Part shown: piece after piece, positions 9,361 to 17,486 of the stretch
How the letters are laid out: every line of letters starts with the position of its first letter
How positions within the stretch are numbered: position 1 is the stretch's first letter
Assembly (NCBI RefSeq): GCF_002245625.1
Contig: NZ_NOIG01000008.1
Coordinates: forward strand, 248,001-312,000
Direction of reading: 5' to 3'
Length of the DNA stretch: 64,000 bases
From: Acidovorax kalamii
GTDB taxonomy: Bacteria > Pseudomonadota > Gammaproteobacteria > Burkholderiales > Burkholderiaceae_C
Notes under the pieces: model-generated
Database searches by the model: none
What the model was told of the DNA's origin: nothing
The model's input: only the letters and a program-made list of their open reading frames with translations
Made by a program: the position numbers and the translations under genes

Positions 9361-9939
9361 ATGCCATCGATCAGCCTGCGAACCATTCGCGAAGAGCATG
9401 CGTCGCTGTCGGCCATGCTCCACTCCCTGCGCCTGATGCTGGACCAGGGCCCGGGCGACGAGCCCGCCGCTTTTTTTGATGTGATGCGGGCGATGCTGTT
9501 CTACATCGACGAGTTTCCCGAGCGACAGCACCACCCCAAGGAATCGCAGTGGCTGTTCCCCCGGGTGGCCGAGCGCTCGCCCCAGGCCGCCGAAGCCATT
9601 GCGCAGCTGGAGCGCGAACACGCGGGCGGCGAGGCGGCCGTGCGTGAACTGCAGCACCTGCTGCTGGGCTGGGAACTGATGGGCGATGCGCGGCGTGAGG
9701 TGTTTGCCCAGGCGCTGCAGAAGTACGTCCGCTTCTACCTGGACCACATGCGGCTGGAAGAATCCGTGGTGTTGCCTGCGGCCCAGGAATGCCTGCAGCC
9801 GGGCGACTGGGTGGCCATCGACGCGGCCTTTGCCAGCAACACCAACCCGCTGGCCCCCGGCAAGCCGCGCGATGCGGCGTATGACAGGCTGTTTACCCGC
9901 ATCGTGATGCGGGCTCCCAGTCCGATAGGGTTGGGGTGA
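9361..9939 (+). CDS. Hemerythrin domain-containing protein
   Basis: A 192-residue all-helical protein with the spaced His and acidic ligands of a non-haem di-iron hemerythrin fold: His13 (EEHASL), His57/His58 with Glu61 (HHPKES), His87 (EREHAGG) and His129 with Glu133 (DHMRLEE). Proteins of this type bind oxygen, nitric oxide or iron. The start at 9361 is chosen because the frame upstream reads through the terminator of the preceding gene and the conserved domain begins at once. No partner is evident, and the next gene lies on the other strand. Confidence 0.88.
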   Translation: MPSISLRTIREEHASLSAMLHSLRLMLDQGPGDEPAAFFDVMRAMLFYIDEFPERQHHPKESQWLFPRVAERSPQAAEAIAQLEREHAGGEAAVRELQHLLLGWELMGDARREVFAQALQKYVRFYLDHMRLEESVVLPAAQECLQPGDWVAIDAAFASNTNPLAPGKPRDAAYDRLFTRIVMRAPSPIGLG

Positions 9940-9967
9940 GTTGACTGCGCACGCCGCCAATGCAAAA

Positions 9968-10027
9968 CCGTTCACGCTGAGCTTGTCGAAGCGCTGCGCG
10001 AGGCTTCGACTGGCTCAGCCCGAACGG
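9968..10027. repeat. REP-like inverted repeat, intergenic copy
   Basis: The left arm CCGTTCACGCTGAGCTTGTC (from 9968) pairs with the right arm ending GGCTCAGCCCGAACGG (10012-10027) around a loop of about nine bases. The arm core (CTGAGC..GTCGAAGC) is the same as in the copy inside the helicase gene at 50085-50154. It lies between converging genes. Confidence 0.85.
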
Positions 10028-10077
10028 TCGGGAAGGGCGGAGCGCGAGGGCACATGGCTGCGCCCCGCGACGCGATC

Positions 10078-11181
10078 TCAGGCGCTCAGCGCGGGGTAGT
10101 CCGTATACCCCTCGGCCCCACCACCGTACAGCGTGGCCCGGTTCACCTCGTTGAGCGGTGCGTTGGCGTGCAGGCGCGCCACCAGGTCGGGGTTGGCGAT
10201 GAAGGGGCGGCCAAAGGCCACGATGTCGGCGCCGTGGGCCAGGGCGGTGTCGGCCAGCTCACGGGTGTAGGCGTTGTTGACCATCCACGCACCCTGGCCG
10301 CCCGCTGCGCGGTAGGCGGCCTTGAGGGCAGCGTAGTCAAACGGGCGGCCTTCCACTTCGCGCGGGCCGCCGGTGGCGCCTTCGATGAGGTGGAGATAAG
10401 ACAGGCCCAGGGGACCGAGCTGGTGCACCACGTAGTCGAACAGCGGTTGCGGGTCGGCATCGACGATGTCGTTGGCGGGCGTGACGGGCGAGAGGCGGAT
10501 GCCGGTGCGGCCGCCGCCGATGTCGGAGGTGATGGCGCGGGTCACTTCCAGCAGCAGGCGGGCGCGGTTCTCGATGCTGCCGCCATAGGCGTCGGTGCGC
10601 TGGTTGGCGCCGGTCTTGAGGAACTGGTCGATGAGGTAGCCGTTGGCGGCGTGGATCTCGACGCCGTCAAAACCCGCCTCGATGGCGGCGCGGGCTGCGC
10701 GGCGGTAGTCGGCCACGATGCCGGGGATCTCGGCCAGCTCCAGCGCGCGGGGCATGGAGGTGGGCGTGAAGGTGGGCACGCCGTCCTTGATGAGCACGGT
10801 CTTGGTGTTGGCCTGGATGGCCGAGGGCGCCACGGGTGCAGCGTTGCCGGGCTGCAGGTCAGTGTGCGAGACGCGGCCCACATGCCACAGCTGCACCACG
10901 ATCTTGCCGCCTGCGGCGTGCACGGAGGACGTCACCTTCTTCCAGCCCGCGATCTGCTCGGGCGCATACAGGCCGGGCACGTCGGCATAGCCCTGGCCCT
11001 GGTGGCTGATGGCCGTGGCCTCTGAAATGATCAGGCCCGCACTAGCGCGTTGGGTGTAGTAGGTGGCGACCAGGTCGGTGGGGATGGCGTTGGGCGAACG
11101 GTTGCGCGTGAGCGGCGCCATGGCGATGCGGTTGGCCAGTTGCAGGTCACCGGCTTGGACGGGGTCAGACAGAAAAGGCAT
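10078..11181 (-). CDS. Old yellow enzyme family alkene reductase (NemA-like)
   Basis: A 367-residue FMN-dependent TIM-barrel ene-reductase. The N-terminus (PFLSDPVQAGDLQLANRIAM) and the flavin/substrate site with His177 and Asn180 in HAANGYLIDQFL, followed by Tyr182, are typical of the N-ethylmaleimide reductase branch. Such enzymes reduce activated C=C bonds of electrophiles with NAD(P)H. The start at 11181 matches the family N-terminus; the frame remains open upstream but without family similarity. It is divergent from the MFS gene, about 190 bases away. Confidence 0.92.
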   Translation of the reverse strand: MPFLSDPVQAGDLQLANRIAMAPLTRNRSPNAIPTDLVATYYTQRASAGLIISEATAISHQGQGYADVPGLYAPEQIAGWKKVTSSVHAAGGKIVVQLWHVGRVSHTDLQPGNAAPVAPSAIQANTKTVLIKDGVPTFTPTSMPRALELAEIPGIVADYRRAARAAIEAGFDGVEIHAANGYLIDQFLKTGANQRTDAYGGSIENRARLLLEVTRAITSDIGGGRTGIRLSPVTPANDIVDADPQPLFDYVVHQLGPLGLSYLHLIEGATGGPREVEGRPFDYAALKAAYRAAGGQGAWMVNNAYTRELADTALAHGADIVAFGRPFIANPDLVARLHANAPLNEVNRATLYGGGAEGYTDYPALSA

Positions 11182-11371
11182 GGGTCGAGGCTTTCGGAAA
11201 AAGGGTTGCAGACCAACGATGGAACGGGCGCAAGCGTAATGCTGCAGCGCAAAATCTGCAGCGCACATGCGTCAACAAGGCTTCTGTTTTTGTGATAGCC
11301 GCACGGCCAGGTTGGCGGGCCGGGCGCAGGCCCCGGCACGCTCTGCCGGGCTGCGGCAGAATCAAAACGCC

Positions 11372-12607
11372 ATGCCCACACGCCCCGCCTCCCTTGACGT
11401 TTCCGTCGCCCCCACCGCGCCCCTTCCCGCCCTGTGGCTGGCCGCGGCGCTGTCCATGGGGGCGGCGATTTCGCTGGGCATTACGCGCTTTTCCTATGCC
11501 TTGCTGCTGCCGCCCATGCGCGAGGACCTGGGCTGGTCGTACACCCTGGCCGGGGGCATGAACACGGCCAATGCGCTGGGCTACCTGCTGGGCGCGCTGG
11601 TCACGCCGCTGCTGCTGCGGCGGGTGGCGCCGGGCCAGGTGCTGCTGGTGGGGGCGGTGCTGGCCTCGGTGTTCATGGGGCTCAGCGGGTTTTTTACCGC
11701 CGCGCCCTGGCTGCTGCTGCAGCGCCTGCTGGCGGGGGTGGCCAGTGCGCTCGTTTTCATCGCCGGGGGGCTGCTGGCCGCGCGGCTGGGCGCGCACGAG
11801 CCGGGGCGCAGCGGCCTGCTGCTGGGGCTGTACTACGGGGGCACGGGCTGGGGCATCAGCCTGTCGGCGCTGCTGGTGCCGGGCGTGCTGGCGGCAGCGG
11901 GGCCCATGCCGCACCCCTGGGCATGGGCCTGGTGGGCGCTGGCGCTGGCCTGTGCAGCGGCCACGGCGGTGTTGTGGTGGCCCGCGCAGGCGCTGCAGGT
12001 GCTGGCGCCGCCACCGGTCAGCCCCACAGCATTCAACATTACGCCGCCGCCCGCCAGGCTGCGCTGGCGGGCCCTGGCCCCTGCGCTGCTGGGCTACGGG
12101 CTGTTTGGCGTGGGCTACATCGGCTACATGACCTTTGTGGTGGCGCTGCTGCGCGAGCAGGGCGCCAGCGGGGGGGCGATCACGGCCTTTTATGCGCTGC
12201 TGGGTCTGGCCGTGGTGCTGTCGTCGCGCATCTGGGCCGGGCTGCTGGACCGCAGCCGGGGCGGCGAGGCGCTGGCGCGGCTCAATGCGCTGCTGGGCCT
12301 GGCCACGGTGCTGCCTGCCGTCACGGGCGCCTGGCCGGTGGTGCTGGCCTCGGGGCTGCTGTTTGGCGGGGTGTTTCTGTCGGTGGTGGCATCCACCACA
12401 GCGCTGGTGCGCCACAACCTGCCGCAGGCGCTGTGGGCCAGCGGCATCAGCGCGTTCACCATCGTGTTTGCGGCCGGGCAGATCGTGGGGCCCACGGTGG
12501 TGGGCTGGATCGCCGATGGGCCCGGAGGCCTGGCGCGCGGGCTGGTGTTCTCGGCCTGCGCGCTGTGGGTGGGGGCGCTGGTGGCGTGGCGGCAGAAGCC
12601 GCTGTAG
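11372..12607 (+). CDS. MFS transporter, YbfB/YjiJ family
   Basis: A 411-residue inner-membrane protein with about twelve hydrophobic segments. The first helix region reads GITRFSYALLLPPMRED, followed by NTANALGYLLGAL, a combination characteristic of the YbfB/YjiJ (MFS_4) family. Substrates for this family are largely unknown. The start is set at 11372 because upstream residues are not hydrophobic or conserved. The gene ends in a region shared by two repeat-bearing 3' ends and converges on the GST gene. Confidence 0.9.
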   Translation: MPTRPASLDVSVAPTAPLPALWLAAALSMGAAISLGITRFSYALLLPPMREDLGWSYTLAGGMNTANALGYLLGALVTPLLLRRVAPGQVLLVGAVLASVFMGLSGFFTAAPWLLLQRLLAGVASALVFIAGGLLAARLGAHEPGRSGLLLGLYYGGTGWGISLSALLVPGVLAAAGPMPHPWAWAWWALALACAAATAVLWWPAQALQVLAPPPVSPTAFNITPPPARLRWRALAPALLGYGLFGVGYIGYMTFVVALLREQGASGGAITAFYALLGLAVVLSSRIWAGLLDRSRGGEALARLNALLGLATVLPAVTGAWPVVLASGLLFGGVFLSVVASTTALVRHNLPQALWASGISAFTIVFAAGQIVGPTVVGWIADGPGGLARGLVFSACALWVGALVAWRQKPL

Positions 12608-12652
12608 CGCATCTGAAGTTTTGGCCGCGTGGAGCTACGCGCTCCCAATCGA

Positions 12653-12742
12653 TACTGGCGCGGCCCAGGCCAGGAACGCCGAGCAAGGGCCGCCCCACAG
12701 TGAGGGCGGGGGGAAGACGCGCAGCGCCTCAGGAGGGTGTCC
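12653..12742 (-). repeat. GC-rich 3'-end repeat, copy 1
   Basis: It begins ACTGGCGCGGCCCAGG and ends GCGCAGCGCCTCAGGAGG followed by TGTCC, directly next to the stop codon of the GST gene (12743-12745). It contains the core GCAAGGGCCGCCCC. Further copies are at 13448-13544, 31265-31392 and 57069-57142. In all four the CCTCAGG-like end faces the stop codon of the adjacent gene. Confidence 0.75.
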
Positions 12743-13351
12743 CTATTTCAGCAGCCCTTCGGCCTTCATGGCCGCCTGTACTGCGGGGCGGGCACCCACG
12801 CGTTCGCGGTAGGCCGCCAGGTTCGCCAGGCCGGAGATGTCCAGGTTGGTCGGCTTGGCCCAGTTGGTCACGGTGAACAGGTAGCCGTCGGCCACCGTGA
12901 ACTGGTCGCCCGTCAGGTATTGCTTGCCAGCGAGCTGGCCATCCACCCACTGCAGGCGCTGCAGCAGCCGCTCGCGCACCAGGGGCTTGTAGTCGTCGGG
13001 CGTGGCGGGGTTGAACAGGGGGCTGAAGCCCTTGTGCAGCTCGGTGCCGATGAAGGTCAGCCACTCTTGCAGGCGGTAGCGCGCCAGGGTGCCGTTGGCG
13101 GGGGCCAGCTGCTTGTCGGGCACCTGGTCGGCGATGTACTGCACGATGGCCGGACCTTCGCGCAGGCGCTCGCCGCTGTCCAGCTCCAGCAGGGGCACAT
13201 AGCCCAGCGGGTTGATGGTGTAGTAGTCGGTGCCGTCCTGCAGCTTGTGGCTCTTGGTGCTGGCCAGCACGGGGGTGTAGGCCAGGCCGGCCTCTTGCAG
13301 GGCGATGTGGGGGGAGAGGGAGCAGGCGCCGGGGGAGTAGTACAGCTTCAT
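12743..13351 (-). CDS. gstA: Beta-class glutathione S-transferase
   Basis: A 202-residue enzyme with an N-terminal thioredoxin-like domain (MKLYYSPGACSLSPHIALQE) and a C-terminal all-helical domain. Cys10 and Ser11 in SPGACS are the residues expected at the glutathione site of bacterial beta-class enzymes. The NPLGYVPLLEL segment corresponds to the cis-Pro region that binds glutathione. Likely roles are detoxification of electrophiles and stress tolerance. The stop codon abuts a GC-rich dispersed repeat. Confidence 0.95.
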   Translation of the reverse strand: MKLYYSPGACSLSPHIALQEAGLAYTPVLASTKSHKLQDGTDYYTINPLGYVPLLELDSGERLREGPAIVQYIADQVPDKQLAPANGTLARYRLQEWLTFIGTELHKGFSPLFNPATPDDYKPLVRERLLQRLQWVDGQLAGKQYLTGDQFTVADGYLFTVTNWAKPTNLDISGLANLAAYRERVGARPAVQAAMKAEGLLK

Positions 13352-13447
13352 GGATCGGTCCTTGAAAACAGTCGGGAATCGCTGATCCTATGCGCTGCGC
13401 AGCTTTCTTGCTGGCCGCCTACGCTGCACAGGCCGCCGGAGGCGGAA

Positions 13448-13544
13448 ACTGGCACGGCCCAAGTCAGTGCCGCCATGCAAGGGCCGCCCCGCCGCACGGG
13501 CGGCGTCCCCCTGGGGGGAGGGCGCCGAAGGCGACACAGGGGGG
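13448..13544 (-). repeat. GC-rich 3'-end repeat, copy 2
   Basis: It begins ACTGGCACGGCCCAAG, contains GCAAGGGCCGCCCC, and ends GGCGCCGAAGGCGACACAGG plus a G run that runs into the stop codon of the class II aldolase gene (13545-13547). Confidence 0.75.
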
Positions 13545-14318
13545 TTAGGTGTCGTAGCCTGGCATTTCGCGCTGCACCTTGCGCAGCAGCGCAGGCCAGG
13601 CAAACGCGCCGCCCAGGCCGCCGGTCTGCACGCGCATGGCCTGGGCCACGCCGCTCACGATCTGGGGATTCACGTTCGTCAGTGCGCCGCCGGCCTGGGC
13701 GTCGATCTGGATGCGGCAGGTGTTCTCGAAGGTGTACATCGACAGGAAGGCGTCGGCAATCGTCTTGCCCACCGTCAGCAGCCCGTGGTTGCGCAGCATG
13801 AGGAAGTTGGCGTCGCCCAGGTCGGCCTGCAGGCGCGGCTTTTCCTCGTCGCGGAAGGCCACGCCCTCGTACTCGTGGTACGCCAGCGAGCCCAGCACGA
13901 AGGTGCTTTGCTGGCTGATGGGCAACACGCCGCCTTGCTGCGCGCTCACGGCCACGCCCGCGCGCGTGTGGGTGTGCAGCACGCAGCCCGCCTCGGGCCG
14001 CGCCTCGTGCACGGCGCTGTGGATCACAAAGCCCGCCGGGTTCACGGGGAAGGGCGAGTCGTGCAGCTTGTTGCACGCCATGTCCACCTTGATCAGGCTG
14101 GACGCCGTGATCTCGTCGAACATCAGGCCGTAGGGGTTGATGAGGAAATGGTGCTCGCCCGGGCCCGATACCGACTCGGGCAGCTTGGCGCTGATGTGGG
14201 TGAAGACCAGGTCGCTCCAGCCGTACAGCGCCACGAGCCGGTAGCAGGCGGCCAGGTCGCAGCGCAGCTGCCATTCTTCGGGGCTGACGCTGTCTTGCAG
14301 CGAGGGGATGGTGAGCAT
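13545..14318 (-). CDS. Class II aldolase/adducin family protein
   Basis: A 257-residue protein with the class II aldolase/adducin head domain: CDLAACYRLVALYGWSDLVFTHISAK at the start, NPYGLMFDEITASSLIKVD, and the zinc-site histidines in VLHTHTRAGVAVS. The later region RNHGLLTVGKTIADAF is also typical. The fold serves sugar-phosphate aldolases and some decarboxylases; this small member without neighbours from a sugar pathway cannot be assigned a substrate. The start codon at 14318 is followed at once by the conserved N-terminus. Confidence 0.9.
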   Translation of the reverse strand: MLTIPSLQDSVSPEEWQLRCDLAACYRLVALYGWSDLVFTHISAKLPESVSGPGEHHFLINPYGLMFDEITASSLIKVDMACNKLHDSPFPVNPAGFVIHSAVHEARPEAGCVLHTHTRAGVAVSAQQGGVLPISQQSTFVLGSLAYHEYEGVAFRDEEKPRLQADLGDANFLMLRNHGLLTVGKTIADAFLSMYTFENTCRIQIDAQAGGALTNVNPQIVSGVAQAMRVQTGGLGGAFAWPALLRKVQREMPGYDT

Positions 14319-14428
14319 GGGGTGGTGTCTCCGCTGTAGTGGGTTTTGGGAGGCACCACTGTAGGCCGCCTGCGCGCGGGTGACTGTCAGCCAGGCTACA
14401 CAGGCGGGGTGTGGTCTGGTACAGGTGT

Positions 14429-14491
14429 GCTATATAAATAATAGCTATTGGGGCAATACAGTCGCGCGGTAACGGCCTTTTTTGCTTGAAA
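14429..14491 (-). repeat. AT-rich palindromic dispersed repeat, copy 2
   Basis: GCTAT-N7-ATAGC at 14429-14445, followed by TATTGGGGCAATACAG, TCGCGCGGTAACGGCC and a T run. About 50 bases align with 44246-44310. The element runs right up to the stop codon of the decarboxylase-like gene at 14492. Confidence 0.75.
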
Positions 14492-14953
14492 TTACACCGC
14501 TGGTGTCTCCGGAATCGGCGCGCGCATGCCTGCATTGATCAGGTTCCAGCCGTTGATGACCGCAATGGCGAAACCCAGGTCGGAGATTTCCGCATCGCTG
14601 AACACGTCCTTCAGCTGGGCGAATTCTGCGTCGCTTGCATCGCTGTGGGGTGTGGCGGTGATGATCTCGGCCCAGCGCAGCGCGGCGCGCTCGCGCTCGC
14701 TGAAAAACGGCGCCTCGCGCCAGCCCGCCACCGCGTTCAGGTGGCGCGGCGCCACGCCGTCCTTCACCAGCACATGCCAGTGCATGTCCATGCAGTAGGC
14801 GCAGCCGTTGATCTGCGAGACGCGCAAAAACACCAGCTCGGTCAGGCGCAGGCCCAGCGGGCCCTTCTTGATGGTTTCGGACAGGCTCACAAGGCCCATG
14901 AAGGCCTTGGACGACAGCTGGTGGTAGGGGAGGCGGGCGGTGTGCTGGGACAT
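14492..14953 (-). CDS. Carboxymuconolactone decarboxylase family protein (AhpD-like)
   Basis: A 153-residue protein with the redox-active motif of this family, NGCAYCMDMHWH, in which Cys51, Cys54 and His58 form the CxxC-x3-H site used by AhpD-type alkylhydroperoxidases. The start at 14953 is preceded by AGGAG six bases upstream. A promoter matching the ECF41 consensus lies 89-115 bases upstream, and the ECF41 sigma gene is the next gene upstream on the same strand. ECF41 sigma factors are known to be linked to carboxymuconolactone decarboxylase, oxidoreductase or epimerase genes, so this is very likely the sigma factor's target. Confidence 0.93.
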   Translation of the reverse strand: MSQHTARLPYHQLSSKAFMGLVSLSETIKKGPLGLRLTELVFLRVSQINGCAYCMDMHWHVLVKDGVAPRHLNAVAGWREAPFFSERERAALRWAEIITATPHSDASDAEFAQLKDVFSDAEISDLGFAIAVINGWNLINAGMRAPIPETPAV

Positions 14954-15041
14954 GGAAAACTCCTGAAGGGGTGGAAAGAAAACAAACTGCTCTGGAAGAA
15001 GCCGCACTGAACGGGTTGCTGCTGCCTTCCATACCCTTCAA

Positions 15042-15068
15042 GACGGTGCGCGGTGCGTGGTTGTGACA
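15042..15068 (-). promoter_or_regulatory. ECF41-type promoter of the decarboxylase-like gene
   Basis: Read on the minus strand: TGTCACA (15068-15062), a 16-nt spacer, then CGTC (15045-15042). This matches the published ECF41 promoter pattern. Transcription would start near 15036, about 80 bases ahead of the start codon at 14953. Confidence 0.85.
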
Positions 15069-15100
15069 GATTGGCCCGCAAAACCGTCGCTTCTTTGGCC

Positions 15101-16021
15101 TCAGCGTTGGTCCAGCACCGCCGGCACCCCCACCAGCTTGTCCGGGTTGCGCACCGCATAGATCGCCACGATCCGCTCGCCGTCCGTCACCAACGCCTGG
15201 GCCGACTCGATGCGGCCGTTCACATAGCGCAGCAGCCCGGGCTCGCCGTTGATGAGCGCCATGCGGTAGGCCACCTGCGTGCCCAGGCGGCGGAACAGCG
15301 CCCAGTACAGGTTGGCAATGCGGAACGGCCCCACCAGCGGCTTGGGGAACGAAGGCACCTTGCCGCCACCATCGCCAATGAGCTGCGCGTCTTCGCTCAG
15401 CAGCGCTTCGATGGCATTGCGGTCGCCACTTTTCGCGGCCAGCATGAAGCGCTGCAGCAGCTGGTGGTGCACGTTGCGTGGCACCTCAAAACGCGTGCGC
15501 GACTGCTGCACGCGCTCGCTCGCGCGGTGCACCATCTGGCGGCAGGCGGCCTCGGTCTTGCCCAGCTGCGCGGCGATCTCGGGGTAGTCGTAGTCGAACA
15601 CCTGGCGCAGCAAAAACGCCGCGCGTTCCTCGGGCCCCAGGCGCTCCAGCACATACAAGAAGGCCACCGACAGCTCGCCCGCCAGCTCGGCAGCGGCCTC
15701 GGGCGTGTGGTGGTGCTGCGCGTCGCCGGTGCTGGGGTCGTGCAGTTGCACCAGCGGCTCGGGCAACCACCAGCCCACATAGGCCTCACGCTCGGCCTTG
15801 AGTGCGCGCAGCCGGTCGATGGACAGGCGCGTAACCACCGTCACCAGCCAGGCCTCGGCCGACTGCAGCGCGGTGGGGTCCTGGCGGCTCCAGCGCAGCC
15901 AGGCGTCCTGCAGCACATCCTCGGCATCGGCGCGCACGCCCAGCATGCGATAGGCAATGCCGAACAGGCGCGGCCGCAGGGTGGTGAAGGGGTCGGCGGG
16001 GGCGGGGGCAGAAAGCGTCAT
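15101..16021 (-). CDS. ECF41-family RNA polymerase sigma factor (SigJ-like)
   Basis: A 306-residue extracytoplasmic-function sigma factor. Region 2 covers about 11-80 (LFGIAYRMLGVRADAEDVLQD), region 4 about 125-175, and a SnoaL-like C-terminal extension follows from about 180. Three signature motifs of the ECF41 group are present: WLPEP in the linker (85-89), DGGGK (217-221) and NPDKL (292-296). In this group the C-terminal domain modulates sigma activity in place of a separate anti-sigma factor, and none is encoded nearby. The start at 16021 is chosen from the family N-terminus. Its own upstream region carries an ECF41-type promoter, which suggests autoregulation. Confidence 0.95.
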   Translation of the reverse strand: MTLSAPAPADPFTTLRPRLFGIAYRMLGVRADAEDVLQDAWLRWSRQDPTALQSAEAWLVTVVTRLSIDRLRALKAEREAYVGWWLPEPLVQLHDPSTGDAQHHHTPEAAAELAGELSVAFLYVLERLGPEERAAFLLRQVFDYDYPEIAAQLGKTEAACRQMVHRASERVQQSRTRFEVPRNVHHQLLQRFMLAAKSGDRNAIEALLSEDAQLIGDGGGKVPSFPKPLVGPFRIANLYWALFRRLGTQVAYRMALINGEPGLLRYVNGRIESAQALVTDGERIVAIYAVRNPDKLVGVPAVLDQR

Positions 16022-16085
16022 GGCAGCGGAGCGAGGGAGGTAGAGTGTGCGCCCAAAGCACCAAATCGGGCGGGGCCTGGGCATA

Positions 16086-16112
16086 GACGCGCGGGGCCGC
16101 CGCTGTGTGACA
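16086..16112 (-). promoter_or_regulatory. ECF41-type promoter of the sigma factor gene (autoregulation)
   Basis: On the minus strand TGTCACA (16112-16106) is followed after 16 nt by CGTC (16089-16086), the same arrangement and spacer as at 15042-15068. The start codon at 16021 is about 60 bases downstream of the expected transcription start. Confidence 0.85.
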
Positions 16113-16137
16113 CCAGAGTATCAAGCGCTTCTGTTTT

Positions 16138-16182
16138 GATAGCTATCAGGGCATGATGGAAGCGCCGAAGAGCCCATTTTTC
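16138..16182 (-). repeat. AT-rich palindromic dispersed repeat, copy 3
   Basis: GATAGCTATC (16138-16147) followed by AGGGCATG, a GCGCC block and GCCCATTTTTC. The block order matches copies 2 and 4, though the palindrome is shorter. It lies in the leader of the DUF4087 gene rather than at a gene 3' end. Confidence 0.55.
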
Positions 16183-16205
16183 TTCCAATTCAGAGAGAAC
16201 CACCC

Positions 16206-16622
16206 ATGCCACCCATCTCCACCCCGCTGCGGCGCCACGCCCGCCCTCTGGCGCTGGGCGCCACGCTGCTGGCTTGCGCCGTGGCCGCCATGGCCCAAAA
16301 CACTGCTGTGCCATCGACCAGCCGCGCCGCCCCGCTCGAAAACCGCTGCGGCTGGTTCCACAACCCCACCCCCGGCAATGCCACCCTGACCGACCGCGAC
16401 GGCGAGTGGGTGATCTCCACCCAAGGCGGCGCCAGCGCCGAGGGCGACTGGCCCGTGTTCACCGACGCGCAATGGAAAAAGACCAACGGCCACTATGGCC
16501 ACGGCTGCGCCTGCATGAAGGTGGTGGTGGACCGCAGCGAGCAGCGGGTGCTGCGCATTGCGTCGGCCACGGCCAAGCCGCTGAAGGCGTGCCGGGAGGA
16601 TCGGGCGTTGCCGAGGCCGTGA
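16206..16622 (+). CDS. DUF4087 domain-containing exported protein
   Basis: A 138-residue protein with a signal peptide (arginine-rich start, then LALGATLLACAVAAMAQ, cleavage near residue 31). The mature part matches the DUF4087 pattern: ENRCGWFHNPTPGNATLTDRDGEW near its start and four cysteines including GHGCACMKV. Function unknown; probably periplasmic. It is a single gene, 101 bases ahead of the VOC gene on the same strand. Confidence 0.8.
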   Translation: MPPISTPLRRHARPLALGATLLACAVAAMAQNTAVPSTSRAAPLENRCGWFHNPTPGNATLTDRDGEWVISTQGGASAEGDWPVFTDAQWKKTNGHYGHGCACMKVVVDRSEQRVLRIASATAKPLKACREDRALPRP

Positions 16623-16722
16623 ATCGGCGCAGGCACAGGTTTGGTGACGGTCTTGTTTGCAGCTCGAAGCTGGGTCAACATCGGCAGGTTTTCTTTTCTT
16701 CCACCCATTCCAGGAGCCACCC

Positions 16723-17091
16723 ATGCCCCACACCCTGAACTGGTTCGAAATCCCCGTGACTGACTTTGCCCGCGCCAAGGCCTTCTACGAGACGGTGCTG
16801 GGCGTCACCATCACGCCCATGGCCATGGGCCCGACCATGATGGGCATGTTGTCCACCGACCCTGAGGCCGTGGGCGGTGCCATTGTGCAGGGCGAGGGCG
16901 GCGTGCCGTCGCAGAACGGGACCATGGTGTACCTGAACGGCGGCGATGACCTGGCCCCCCTGCTGGCGCGTGTGGCGCAGGCCGGTGGCCAGGTGGTGGT
17001 GCCCAAGACGGAGATTGGGAGTGACTTCGGGTTTTTTGCCCACTTTGTGGACACCGAGGGCAACAAGGTAGGTCTGCACTCGATGAAGTAG
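16723..17091 (+). CDS. VOC family protein (glyoxalase-like)
   Basis: A 122-residue vicinal-oxygen-chelate protein starting MPHTLNWFEIPVTDFARAKAF, a typical first beta-alpha-beta-beta unit, and ending with the second unit (SDFGFFAHFVDTEGNKVGLHS). The Glu in DTEGN sits where a metal ligand occurs in the family. The start at 16723 has AGGAG just upstream. The substrate is unknown; small single-domain members act in detoxification or ring cleavage. Confidence 0.9.
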   Translation: MPHTLNWFEIPVTDFARAKAFYETVLGVTITPMAMGPTMMGMLSTDPEAVGGAIVQGEGGVPSQNGTMVYLNGGDDLAPLLARVAQAGGQVVVPKTEIGSDFGFFAHFVDTEGNKVGLHSMK

Positions 17092-17128
17092 CAGTCACCT
17101 GGTCAGGCGGTAAGAGGAGGAAGACCGG

Positions 17129-17407
17129 CTATGCCACCGGTTCGCCCACACTTCCCGGTTGAGTCAGTCGCTCCAGCCGCGTCAGATACACCAGCGCTTG
17201 CTCGTTGCTGGCGCCGCACATTTCAGTGGAAGGCATCAACCCGCCGCACACCGCCGGGCGCTCGAGTTGCCCAAAAATAAGGCAGCGTGCATCCTCCCCC
17301 AGCTGGATGCAGCGCACCCCCGCCGGTTTGCCCTGGGGCATGCCCGGGATGGGCGAACTGATGGAGGGGGCGGTGCAGCAGGCGCCGCAGCCGGGGCGGC
17401 AGTCCAT
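17129..17407 (-). CDS. YkgJ-family cysteine cluster protein
   Basis: A 92-residue cysteine-rich protein: CRPGCGACC at the N-terminus (residues 3-11), then [20 protein letters not shown] and the late Cys in TEMCGAS. This pattern is that of the small YkgJ/UPF0153 family, thought to bind zinc or an iron-sulphur centre. Its role is unknown. It precedes the FMN reductase gene on the same strand, with a dispersed repeat between them. Confidence 0.82.
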   Translation of the reverse strand: MDCRPGCGACCTAPSISSPIPGMPQGKPAGVRCIQLGEDARCLIFGQLERPAVCGGLMPSTEMCGASNEQALVYLTRLERLTQPGSVGEPVA

Positions 17408-17425
17408 GGGTGTTTGCTCTTGTTT

Positions 17426-17475
17426 GTATAGCTATCGAGGCATACGGGGTGCGCGCAAGGGCTTATTTTGACTCT
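17426..17475 (-). repeat. AT-rich palindromic dispersed repeat, copy 4
   Basis: GTATAGCTATCG (17426-17437) followed by AGGCATACGG, a GCGCGC block and GGGCTTATTTTG. It ends close to the stop codon of the FMN reductase gene (17487), in the same orientation relative to that gene as copy 2 has to its neighbour. Confidence 0.6.
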
Positions 17476-17486
17476 TGTTTTTATGC

